From CAZGAQ01 sp964523405 (GTDB taxonomy: Bacteria; Planctomycetota; Phycisphaerae; UBA1845; Fen-1342): a DNA stretch of 64,000 nucleotides. This document shows, in pieces, positions 41,893 to 50,144 of the stretch (position 1 is the first letter of the stretch; each line of letters starts with the position of its first letter). Position numbers and translations under genes: made by a program. The stretch covers positions 35,249 to 99,248 of the forward strand of contig CAZGAQ010000015.1 of NCBI GenBank assembly GCA_964523405.1, given 5' to 3'. Below the pieces are notes generated by a model that ran no database searches, had not been told where the DNA came from, and saw only the letters and a program-made list of their open reading frames with translations.

Positions 41893-44800
41893 CTAGCTTC
41901 CGCACGTCACGTTCATCCGCGCAATGAACGGATCAATATCCCGCCAGTTCACCTGCGCGTCCTCATTCACATCAAGATTCGTAAACGGACACTCGGGCCC
42001 CCCCGCCCCGAACAGCTCACGCCACGCCGACTCGTTGTCATTCTGTCCCGCAATCAGGTAGTCAATGTCCCGCCAGTTCACCACCCCGTCACAGTTCCCG
42101 TCCCCGCTGCACAGCCCGCCAACAACCACCGCAAAGTCACTCGTCTGCCCGCTCGTCCCCGCCGCCGTGTCGGCCGGCGTCACGCGCACCCGCACGCTCG
42201 CCGCACCAGCCACCCCCAGATCAGCCCCGGCGTTCCACAAGAACGTGTGCGCCGTCCCCGTCAGCGCACTCGCCAGCTCACTAACCCCGTCGCCCCCCGG
42301 CCCCGCCGTCGCCGCGTGCCAGCTCGCCCCGCCGTTCACCGAGTACTCCACCGCGACGCTGCACGTATCCCCATCGATGTCCCACAGCCGGTAGCTCAGC
42401 GGCACCAGCGCTCCCTGCGCGCCTGCCGGCGTCATTACCTGTACTCGCGGCCGATGCGGCAAGGTCAGGTCGACCGCCCAGAGGTCGGCCTTGTTCTCCT
42501 CGCCGTCCGCGCCCGGCCCGCGTCCGCCCAGCACGTACAGCATGTCGCCCACCACCACCGCACCATGCGCGCTGCGCGGCGCCGGCAGCGGGAACCCGCT
42601 CGTCCACGCATTCGCGACTGGATCGTAAACCTGAATCCGGTCCGTACTCCCGCTCTCCGGCACCAGCCCGCCCACCACGTAGATTTTCCCAGCATGCACG
42701 CACGACGCCGCCCGGTTTACCCCCACCGGAATGGCCGCCCGCGTCGTCGCATCCCACGTCCCCGCCGTCACGTCGTACGCGATCACGCGCGCCGCAAAAT
42801 CCACGGTGTCCTGCTGCCCCCCGATCAGGTACATGACTCCATCCACAACCTCGCCGCAGTGCTGCTTCATGCGCACCGGTCCGTTGGCACGCTGCGTCCA
42901 CGTGTCGCTCGCAATGTCGTACACGTAGAACCCGTTCCCGTCCGGCCCGTTGTACTGCCCCCCGTACACATAGGCGCGCCCCGCGTATTCCAGCGCCGTC
43001 GCGAAATACGCCGCCAACAGCCCGCCCGTGCGCCCCGCCGTATGGCTCCAGGTGTCCGTGTCGGGGTCATAGACCGCGAACCAGCCGTCCCAGATCGGAT
43101 ACCCCGCCAGCACGAAGACTTCTTCCGTGCCGTCGTCGTCCCGGTCATAGCCGAAGCACTGACTATTGCCCGTGTACGCCCCCTGCCCCCGCGTCGGCCC
43201 GGCCGCACCGCTGGAGTTGTTGTACCCCGTCGGCCCCGTCCCGTCCCAGCGCGCGGACTGCCACGTGCCCGCCGCCAGGTCGTAGATACTGAAGCCCGCC
43301 TGCCGGTTGATTTCGTACGCGTTGTCGTTCGTGTCCATGTACAGCCGCGGACCGTAGCCACCCGCCGAGTACACGTGGCCATTCGCGGCCACCACGCTGA
43401 TGCTCGAGCGCGGCCAATAATCGGGCGTCGGCGGGGTCTCCACGTCCACGTAGGGGAAGTACGCGGGATCGCTCGCGAGGGTCACCCAGGACACCGCGAA
43501 GCTATACGCACTGCACGGATCGGAGTGGTCGGCCACTTCTTCTCCGTCCGCCACGCCGTCCCCGTCGCTGTCCGCGTTGTGCGGATCGGTGGCGTGCACA
43601 TACTCCTGGCCGCTCGCGAGCCCGTCCGTGTCCGGATCGCCGCCCGCGTCGTCCGCGCGCGGATCAAGGTCGTGCGTCACCTCCCACCCGTCCGGCATCC
43701 CGTCGCCGTCACTGTCCGGATTCAGCGGGTTGGTGCCGCGCTGCAGCTCGGCCCCGTCGTTGAGACCGTCGTCGTCGCTGTCCGCCCGCGTCGGATCCGT
43801 GTGCGTCGTGTGCACTTCCACGCCGTCATCCAGTCCGTCCGCATCCGTGTCGCGCCAGGTCGGATTCGTGCCGGCGATGTACTCGGCCAGGTTCGTCAAC
43901 CCGTCCTCGTCCGGGTCATCCCCCGCCCCCAGCGCCAAGCTGAAGAAATAGCGCTGCTCCCACTCGTCCGCCAGCCCGTCTTGGTCCGTGTCGATCACCG
44001 GCAGCAGCGGCAGGCTGTCGCCGCCCACCGCAATCCCGCCACTCGACGTGTGCGGCAGGCGCGTGTCGCCGAGAGCATCCCCGTTCGTGTCCACCCCCGC
44101 ATAGTCCGACCAGTAGTTCCCGCCCAGGAACGGCTTGCCCAGAATGTTCGTCCCCGCCGTCTTCGCGATGTTCCACGTGTTCGCCAGCGTCGCGCTCGCG
44201 TTCAACGCGTTCTGGAAGTAATTGTCGTAGATCGTGTTGCCCGTGCTCGCGTCCAGCCGCATTCCACACGCGCTGCTCGTGCGAATCCAGTTGGCGTGCA
44301 CCAGGCTGTCGGTCGTCTTGATGAAGTGGATGCCGTAGGCGTTGTCGTCGCATTGATTGCCGTAAATCGTGTAGTCGTAGCTCAGCCGGTTCGCGTCCAC
44401 CGCCTCGCACCGCATGCCGCGCGCGTTGCCGGTCAGCGTGTTGTTGCGGATCGTGTACCCGTGCGAGTCCTTGCACTCCGGATACGCCGCCACCAGGCTC
44501 GCATCATCGTCCGTCCACAGCCAGATCGCATCCGCATTGTCGCGCAGCGTGTTGCCCTCGATCGTGTTGCTGTAGCCGTGCTCAATCGCGATGCCCGCCG
44601 TCGTGCACGCGTTCGCCTGGTTGTTGCGCACCGTGTTCGTCGAGGAGTACCCCAGCCAGTAGCCGTAGTTGCAGTGATCCGAGACGTTGTCCTCGAACAC
44701 GTTGCCCTGGCTGAACGTCCCCTCAAAGCCGTTGTTCGGACTGCCCGAGCAGTCGTTGCGCGCGAAGTAGTTGTTGTTGTTCGGCCGCCGCTGCAGGCTG

Positions 44801-45549
44801 TGCGTCGCGCCCGCCAGGAACACCCCGTCCCCCCCGCGCAGCAGCGTGTTGTCCAGAATCTGGTTGTTGTCCGACCCGTACACGATCAATAGCGCCGCGG
44901 CGTCCCCGCCGTTGCCCCACGAACCGATCCGCGTGCAGTCGTTCGCGGTGTTGAACTGGATCGTCGCGTTGTCGACGTTGTACAGCGCAATGCCCCAGCC
45001 GTTGTTGTTCGACGCCTGGTTGTGCTCCACCAGCGCGTACGTGCAATCAAACAGCCCAATCCCGTTCTGTTGGCTGCCGACCTGGCACCGTCGCACCGCC
45101 GCCCGGTCGCAGTAGCGCAGCCAGATCGCGTAACCATAGCTGCCCGTCGGCCCGTCGAAAATGTTCAGAAAACCGCTGGTGTCCTGATACGTGCCCTGCA
45201 CCGTGCAGTCCTCGATCGTCAGATCGTCGCAGTCGCTCAGGTGCAGCCCGTGCTTGTAGCCGCGAATCACCAGGTTGCGGATCGTGACGTGGGACCGCCC
45301 GCTGGCGGCAACGGCGTACCCAGTCGTGGTGTTCTGGAGAATCGTGCTCGTGCCGGTAACCGTGACGTGGCTCGCCCCGATCGTGATGCCGCTCGGCAGG
45401 TTGTACAGCCCGCCGCACAGCGTCGTGTTCTGCGTCAGCACCATCCCGTTCGTCGGCACCACGCATTGCCCCCACGCCGCCCCCGCGATGCTCGCCACCA
45501 GCCATCCTGCCACGAGCCCGCTGACCAGACCGCTGCCGCGCTGTGCCAC
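41893..45549 (-). CDS. Giant secreted beta-helix / Tsp3 / kelch / dockerin-like protein
   Basis: A 1218-residue exported protein. GTG 45549 has GGAGGAGC just upstream and opens a signal peptide ending AGAAWGQC. Residues ~30-510 are a right-handed beta helix of NosD/pectate-lyase type, with many N-x-I/T-x-x-N rungs. Residues ~518-665 hold seven Asp-rich thrombospondin type-3 calcium repeats (DTDADGLDDG, DSDGDGVADG). Residues ~716-1033 are kelch-like beta-propeller blades (YVYGGQYNG, YVLGGRGPG). An Ig-like segment follows, and the end has two copies of a dockerin-like module (VNWRDIDYLIAGQND, VNWRDIDPFIARMN) typical of Phycisphaerae secreted proteins. Its beta-helix is clearly homologous to 57021-58409. 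Probably a surface polysaccharide-binding or -degrading protein. Confidence 0.88.
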   Translation of the reverse strand: MAQRGSGLVSGLVAGWLVASIAGAAWGQCVVPTNGMVLTQNTTLCGGLYNLPSGITIGASHVTVTGTSTILQNTTTGYAVAASGRSHVTIRNLVIRGYKHGLHLSDCDDLTIEDCTVQGTYQDTSGFLNIFDGPTGSYGYAIWLRYCDRAAVRRCQVGSQQNGIGLFDCTYALVEHNQASNNNGWGIALYNVDNATIQFNTANDCTRIGSWGNGGDAAALLIVYGSDNNQILDNTLLRGGDGVFLAGATHSLQRRPNNNNYFARNDCSGSPNNGFEGTFSQGNVFEDNVSDHCNYGYWLGYSSTNTVRNNQANACTTAGIAIEHGYSNTIEGNTLRDNADAIWLWTDDDASLVAAYPECKDSHGYTIRNNTLTGNARGMRCEAVDANRLSYDYTIYGNQCDDNAYGIHFIKTTDSLVHANWIRTSSACGMRLDASTGNTIYDNYFQNALNASATLANTWNIAKTAGTNILGKPFLGGNYWSDYAGVDTNGDALGDTRLPHTSSGGIAVGGDSLPLLPVIDTDQDGLADEWEQRYFFSLALGAGDDPDEDGLTNLAEYIAGTNPTWRDTDADGLDDGVEVHTTHTDPTRADSDDDGLNDGAELQRGTNPLNPDSDGDGMPDGWEVTHDLDPRADDAGGDPDTDGLASGQEYVHATDPHNADSDGDGVADGEEVADHSDPCSAYSFAVSWVTLASDPAYFPYVDVETPPTPDYWPRSSISVVAANGHVYSAGGYGPRLYMDTNDNAYEINRQAGFSIYDLAAGTWQSARWDGTGPTGYNNSSGAAGPTRGQGAYTGNSQCFGYDRDDDGTEEVFVLAGYPIWDGWFAVYDPDTDTWSHTAGRTGGLLAAYFATALEYAGRAYVYGGQYNGPDGNGFYVYDIASDTWTQRANGPVRMKQHCGEVVDGVMYLIGGQQDTVDFAARVIAYDVTAGTWDATTRAAIPVGVNRAASCVHAGKIYVVGGLVPESGSTDRIQVYDPVANAWTSGFPLPAPRSAHGAVVVGDMLYVLGGRGPGADGEENKADLWAVDLTLPHRPRVQVMTPAGAQGALVPLSYRLWDIDGDTCSVAVEYSVNGGASWHAATAGPGGDGVSELASALTGTAHTFLWNAGADLGVAGAASVRVRVTPADTAAGTSGQTSDFAVVVGGLCSGDGNCDGVVNWRDIDYLIAGQNDNESAWRELFGAGGPECPFTNLDVNEDAQVNWRDIDPFIARMNVTCGS

Positions 45550-45740
45550 GTTCGCTCCTCCGGTGTCAGGCGTGCCGACCCACGCGCCACGCCCGGCCAC
45601 CGGTCGCCACGCGTCCGGCCAATCCGAGCAGGTGCGCTAAACCGCTTCATTTCCGAAGCAGATGGCCATTTCGATCCTATCGGTTTCATCCCCCCGCGGT
45701 CAAGCCGATCTCGCCCCACACCCCTGCCATCCGGTAGGCT

Positions 45741-45797
45741 GGGCTGAAGCCGGCCAGTGCGCCCCATGCGCGTCCACCGCGCCCCCGGCTTCAGCCC
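45741..45797. repeat. 13-bp inverted repeat in the intergenic region
   Basis: GGGCTGAAGCCGG (45741-45753) and CCGGCTTCAGCCC (45785-45797) are perfect complements around a 31-base GC-rich loop. The rest of the 310-base gap between the beta-helix gene and the small membrane protein shows nothing I can name. Confidence 0.6.
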
Positions 45798-45860
45798 TGC
45801 GCCCCCCTCATCACCAGCCCGGTCGGCGCGCCGCAGCGCATGTGCCGATTGTTCTCCGCA

Positions 45861-46367
45861 TCACCGCAACCCTATGTCTTCCGGCCCCTTCTCGCCGCCC
45901 TGATGATCCTCGTCACGCACGACCGACACAGGGAACCCACGCCGCACGTTCCCCGGCTGATCCGAACGCGTGAGGCGAAGACTCCGGTGGCCCCGTGCGT
46001 CCTCTCGCACTCTCGGATCAACGAGAATCGAAACCACCACCAGCCCCATCGCACCCAAAAGTGCGTAGAAGATCAGGCGGGATGCTGCATGCACCCCGCA
46101 AGCCTCGCGTACGAAGACCAACGTCCAGACCGCACACGTCAGCGCCCAGGCAATACACGTGAAGCGCGAGGCCGGCACCCGATTCCCGCGCCGTGACCCG
46201 CAAGAGCGCGCCTCCCGAGGCAAATACGCCTGCCAGACACATGTCCCCGTCGCCACTCCTGCGATGATCGCCCCAATCGCCGCCCCCACCGGGCTCAGCG
46301 GCTCTCCCCGTGACCCACCGATCGCGGTCATCAACCCCACATACGCCGCAGCTGCAACATCTTCCAT
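45861..46367 (-). CDS. Hypothetical membrane protein
   Basis: A 168-residue protein with three hydrophobic segments (about residues 26-48, 70-87 and 92-113) and a charged C-terminal tail of about 50 residues. A strong ribosome binding site (GGGGAGG) sits right before ATG 46367, which makes a real gene likely. No family is recognised. It follows the sugar-binding-protein gene by 87 bases on the same strand, across an octamer repeat, so co-transcription is possible. Confidence 0.55.
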   Translation of the reverse strand: MEDVAAAAYVGLMTAIGGSRGEPLSPVGAAIGAIIAGVATGTCVWQAYLPREARSCGSRRGNRVPASRFTCIAWALTCAVWTLVFVREACGVHAASRLIFYALLGAMGLVVVSILVDPRVREDARGHRSLRLTRSDQPGNVRRGFPVSVVRDEDHQGGEKGPEDIGLR

Positions 46368-46417
46368 CTCACCTCCCCGTCCGCCCGCGCGCCCGCCTCC
46401 GAGCGCGCAGCCTCCTT

Positions 46418-46457
46418 AATCCCTCAATCCCTCAATCCCTTAATCCCTCAATCCCTA
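46418..46457. repeat. Octamer tandem repeat AATCCCTC x5
   Basis: Five consecutive octamers (AATCCCTC, AATCCCTC, AATCCCTT, AATCCCTC, AATCCCTA). The last copy runs into the stop codon of the sugar-binding-protein gene at 46455-46457. Related GATCCCT-type units appear at about 52900-52955 and at 53003, beside the stop of the permease gene. Confidence 0.85.
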
Positions 46458-47594
46458 CTCTCCCCCCTTCTCCACGTTCTCCTTCGTGAACACGCGCGTC
46501 GGCAACGTCACGCGTTTGTCCACCTTCTCGCCCGCCAGGATCTTCATCGCCAGCTCCAGCCCCGCCTCGCCCGGCGTCGGGTACAGCAGCGTCGCCGTCA
46601 ATTCCCCGCTCTTCACCCACCGCTGCCCCTCGTCCGGCAGCGCGTCGATCCCGATGAACTTGATCTCTTCCGCCCGCCCCGCCGCCTTCGCTGCCTGGAA
46701 CGCCCCATGCGCCATCGGGTCGTTATGCGCGTAAACCAGGTCGATCTCCTTATTCGCCTTCAACGCGTCCTGCATGATCGAATGCGCGCGGTCCTTCTTC
46801 CAGTCCGCGTCGAGCCCGCCGATGACCTTGATTCCCGGCTCCTTGTCGACCACTTCGTGGAACCCGTCGCGCCGCTCCTGCCCCGGCGTCGACGCCAGCC
46901 CGCCGCAGATCTCGTAGATCACGCCCTTGGCCTTGCCCGGCCCGCCAAGCATGTCCACCGCCACCTTGCCGGCCGCCCGCCCGATCACCTTGTTGTCCCC
47001 GCCCACGAAGGCCGCATAGTCCTGGTACGTCACGTCGCGATCGAGCACGATCACCGGAATCCCCGCCTCCGTCGCCTCCTTCACCACGCCCGCCAGACCG
47101 GCCGACTCCTTCGGGCTCAGCAGAATCGCATCCACGCCGCGCCGGATGAAGCTCTTCACATCGCCGACCTGCTTCTCCGTCTTGTCATCCGCGTCCAGCA
47201 TGTCGAGCTGCACCTGCGGGAACTTCTTCTCCGCGCACTCCTTCAGCCGCTTGTTGAACTCGACGCGCCACGGCTCTTTCACCGTGCACTGCGAGAACCC
47301 GATCACGTACTTGTCTTTCTTCGGCTTCGCCCCCACCTTCCCTGCGTCACCCGGCTTCGCGTCCGCCTTGCCGATGTCCGCCTTCCCCGCCTCCGGCTTG
47401 CCGACTTCCTGCTTGCCCGCCTCCGGCTTCACCGGCTGCGGCTTACCCGGTTCCGGTTTCACCTGTTCCGGCTTGGCCGGTTCCGGCTTCACCTGCTCGG
47501 GCTTGCCCGGTTCCGGCTTTTTCTCCTGCGCCGCCGCCGTCCCGACCACACCCAGCGCCAACACTACCGTCGCCAGTCCGAGCCAACGCGTCAT
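46455..47594 (-). CDS. Sugar ABC transporter substrate-binding protein (ribose/xylose type)
   Basis: A 379-residue periplasmic binding protein with a signal peptide ending VVGTAAAQE. Residues ~25-90 are a Lys/Pro/Glu-rich linker made of repeats such as KPEPGKPEQV; this is coded by short tandem DNA repeats. The binding domain is Peripla_BP_4: YVIGFSQCTVKEPWR, LLSPKESAGLAGVVKEA, IPVIVLDRDV, FVGGDNKVIGRAAGK, VYAHNDPMAHGAF and GIDALPDEG. The sugar is not predictable. Its likely permease is at 53002-54306; the ATPase normally between them is not in the window. The linker may tether the domain or span to the wall. Confidence 0.87.
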   Translation of the reverse strand: MTRWLGLATVVLALGVVGTAAAQEKKPEPGKPEQVKPEPAKPEQVKPEPGKPQPVKPEAGKQEVGKPEAGKADIGKADAKPGDAGKVGAKPKKDKYVIGFSQCTVKEPWRVEFNKRLKECAEKKFPQVQLDMLDADDKTEKQVGDVKSFIRRGVDAILLSPKESAGLAGVVKEATEAGIPVIVLDRDVTYQDYAAFVGGDNKVIGRAAGKVAVDMLGGPGKAKGVIYEICGGLASTPGQERRDGFHEVVDKEPGIKVIGGLDADWKKDRAHSIMQDALKANKEIDLVYAHNDPMAHGAFQAAKAAGRAEEIKFIGIDALPDEGQRWVKSGELTATLLYPTPGEAGLELAMKILAGEKVDKRVTLPTRVFTKENVEKGGE

Positions 47595-47701
47595 CGTATG
47601 TCTCCGTGACTTGCGCGACCGCCCCGGCCGCGTCCCCCTATTTGACCGCGCCCGCCGACGCCTGGGAAGTGCCTGCACGCTCCGGCCCCCAGACCTCCTC
47701 G

Positions 47702-48106
47702 TGTGGCACCGGCATCTTGCCTGTGAGGTCCCCTGTGGCACAGGTATCTTGCCTGTGAACGGGCGCGCGCCGTCCCGTACTGCATGGCTCTGCCTTGCAG
47801 CCCGTAGGGCAGGTTGCGCGAACGCCGGCAGAACTCCGCCGCGCCCGCCACGCCCCCAACCACAAACAGCCGCAACCTGCCGCGCCCACTCCATACACAG
47901 AGCTTCAGACCCGGAACTCAGGACGCCGGACTCCCTCTCCCCGTCATTCCGAGCGCAGCGAAGAATCTGCCCTCACTCGCCCCCGCCCCTGGCCGCTTCA
48001 GCGGCCTACCCCGGCGCAGCCGGGCTAATAGGCCAGCCCTTTTAGGGCTGGTACCCCGCCTCTCCCATCTCTCCTCTCTCGATGTCCCAGGCCGTTTCAA
48101 CGGCCT
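47702..48106. repeat. Cluster of short palindromic and dispersed repeats
   Basis: Within 400 bases I see two copies of a hairpin unit (CAC[C/A]GG-N-ATCTTG-CCTGTG, 47702-47726 and 47734-47758), the box GTCATTCCGAGCGCAGCG at 47943, GGCCGCT/AGCGGCC (47991-48006), CCAGCCCT/AGGGCTGG (48033-48051) and AGGCCGTT/AACGGCCT (48089-48106). The region is the 560-base gap between the binding-protein gene and the zinc-ribbon gene. No gene is visible in it. A TATCAT hexamer at 48146-48151 lies just before the next start. Confidence 0.75.
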
Positions 48107-48157
48107 TCCCCCTGTCCGGCCACCCCGCGCCGCGCTCCTCCCCGCTATCATGCCCCC

Positions 48158-49549
48158 ATGCCCTCCGCGCCACCCGGGAACTGCCCCGTCTGCGACCAAA
48201 ACCTCCGCGGCTTGCCGCCCGCGCACCGCTGCCCGGAGTGCGACTTCGCCTGCGACGAGTTCACCCGCATCTGGCGCCGGCTGCACCCCAACCGCGTCTA
48301 CCTCACGGTCGCGGCACAGATCCTCCTACTCGTCGTGCTCCTGGCCCTGCTGCTCGTCTTCCGGACCGGCTGGGACAAGCCGTGTGGCGCCGGAATCGCA
48401 GCCCTAGCGTTGATACTCCGCATCTCCTCCGCCTTCCGCCTCCGTCCCCGCCGCGCCTTCCTCGCCGTCGCGCCCGCCGGTGTATTCATCCGGAACGACT
48501 CCCAACCCATGCGTCACTTCGACCACTTCGAGTGGGACGAAGTCGGTCCCTTCCATCCTGACACGCGCTCCTTTGAGTTCGGGCCGAACGATGACCCTCA
48601 ACTCAACGCGACCTCGCCTCCCGACGTGGCCCCATTCGTCGAGTCCTACTTGCTGGACGCCTTCCTTAAGTCGGACGCCGACGCCGCCGAGTTCGCGGCT
48701 ACCCTCGCCGCCGCCCGCGCCCGCTACGCCCCCGAAACGAACGACGCACGGCACACCACGCCGTTCACGCCTCACCCGCGCTGCGTCCATTGCGATTACG
48801 AGGTCCACGGCCTGCCCGCGGGCGCCGCCTGCCCGGAGTGCGGCCTGCTGCTGGACCGTTCCCCACAGCTCGCCGACCTCGGCTTCACGTCCCGCTCCGT
48901 GCGCACCCTGCAGTGGGCCGTCGGCCTTGCCACGCTCGGCGCCGTCACGCCGCTCGCCGCCCACGTCCTGTCGCTGTTCACGTCCGTCTCCCTCCGCGAC
49001 GCCCTCGCCATCGCGGACTTCCTCCGCTACACGCTCCTCGCCATCGCCGGCCTCCTGCTCGTCCGCAACGCGCCGTCGCGCCAAACCACCATCGCCTCAA
49101 TCTGCCAGCGTGTCCTGCAGGCGCTGAGCATGATCCTGCTCTTCTTCGCCCTCCTGGCCGCCTTCTTCATCGTTATGTACCTGCTCGGCGGCGCCGATCC
49201 CTTCTGGGCCAACCAATTCGCACGCCCCCTACATCCCGCCGCCATCAACTCTTGGCTCGTCGAAGCCCTCCTCGAAGCCGCTTTCTGCTGGTATCTCTCC
49301 CTCCGTCTCGCCGCGGCCGGCCGCGCCCGCATGCTGCCCGTCACGGCCCTCCGCGTGCTCACCTTCGCCGTCCTCCTGCGTCCGCTCATCTGGCTCACGG
49401 TCGCCCCCGACGCCGCCCCGCGCTTCTTTGCGACCGCCCAACTCGTCGATCCGCTCCTGCTCGCCGTCACCTTGACTCTCGCCTTCACCGCCGCCCTCCG
49501 CCTCCCGCGCAGCCTCTTCGCTCCCTATCGTCATTCCGACGGAGACTAG
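48158..49549 (+). CDS. Membrane protein with two zinc ribbons
   Basis: A 463-residue protein. The first zinc ribbon (CPVCDQNLRGLPPAHRCPEC, residues 9-28) precedes two transmembrane helices and a soluble Asp-rich part; a second ribbon (CVHCDYEVHGLP then CPECGLLL) starts near residue 210 and is followed by about six helices. The ribbon matches that of 14105-14689, so this may be a fusion of two such units. Function unknown. Start ATG 48158 with a TATCAT close upstream, so the leader is short. It lies inside the region that separates the sugar-transporter genes. Confidence 0.65.
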   Translation: MPSAPPGNCPVCDQNLRGLPPAHRCPECDFACDEFTRIWRRLHPNRVYLTVAAQILLLVVLLALLLVFRTGWDKPCGAGIAALALILRISSAFRLRPRRAFLAVAPAGVFIRNDSQPMRHFDHFEWDEVGPFHPDTRSFEFGPNDDPQLNATSPPDVAPFVESYLLDAFLKSDADAAEFAATLAAARARYAPETNDARHTTPFTPHPRCVHCDYEVHGLPAGAACPECGLLLDRSPQLADLGFTSRSVRTLQWAVGLATLGAVTPLAAHVLSLFTSVSLRDALAIADFLRYTLLAIAGLLLVRNAPSRQTTIASICQRVLQALSMILLFFALLAAFFIVMYLLGGADPFWANQFARPLHPAAINSWLVEALLEAAFCWYLSLRLAAAGRARMLPVTALRVLTFAVLLRPLIWLTVAPDAAPRFFATAQLVDPLLLAVTLTLAFTAALRLPRSLFAPYRHSDGD

Positions 49550-50144
49550 CGCCGCAGCAAACGACCGACGACCGGGGCGCTTCCTCGACAATTCTCGCTG
49601 TCGCGGTCTCCCCACTTTCGACCTGGTACACGGTTCTCTGCTCTCGCCTCGCGACCAAGGAACCGGCCTCCAGACGCAACGTACTTCGCCCAAGCCGCCC
49701 CGCCCCCACCGACCCCGCACGGCGATGCGTACCCGCCGTCTGCCGCGCTGCGCGACTCAGGTGGCCGCCACACCGCTGAAACGCGCAATTCGCCGGTTCT
49801 TCGCCCCGCGACCATCCCGCGCTGTAGCACCGCCTGCCCGACGAACGGTAGAATTCGGTGCGAGCACGTCGTTCTGTGAGGGCAGAGGTGAGTCATAAGC
49901 GCCCGGGCCATTTCAGCAACGTCACATCGACGTTGGATCCTGCGCGGTCGGTACGACAGGCCTCAGGGTGTGTCTCTTGTTGCCGCTCTTCCGCGTCTCC
50001 GGTCCGGAAATGCGAGTCCGTCGTCGCGGCGCGGACGGAGCGCACTTCCGGCGTTCCCGCTGGCGGCGCACGGCCTGCTTGCCTTCACCGCTGAAGGCTC
50101 GTTGCGGCCCGCTGTCCGAGGCGCCGCCTCAGAGGAGTTTGGGT
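49550..50144. other. 595-base gap without recognised gene
   Basis: No convincing open frame: the open stretches lack ribosome binding sites and coding character. A TAGAAT hexamer at 49849-49854 could be a -10 element, but I see no good -35. The ribosome binding site of the next gene (GAGGAG at 50132-50137) is the only clear signal. Confidence 0.4.

Noticed and set aside
42247..44892. An 881-codon plus-strand open frame
   Set aside because: Antisense to the beta-helix/kelch gene; Arg/Val/Pro-rich composition without motifs, while the minus frame has clear modules and a ribosome binding site.
47320..47530. Tandem DNA repeats inside the binding-protein gene as a CRISPR or mobile element
   Set aside because: They are in frame and encode the Lys/Pro/Glu-rich linker; spacers are absent.
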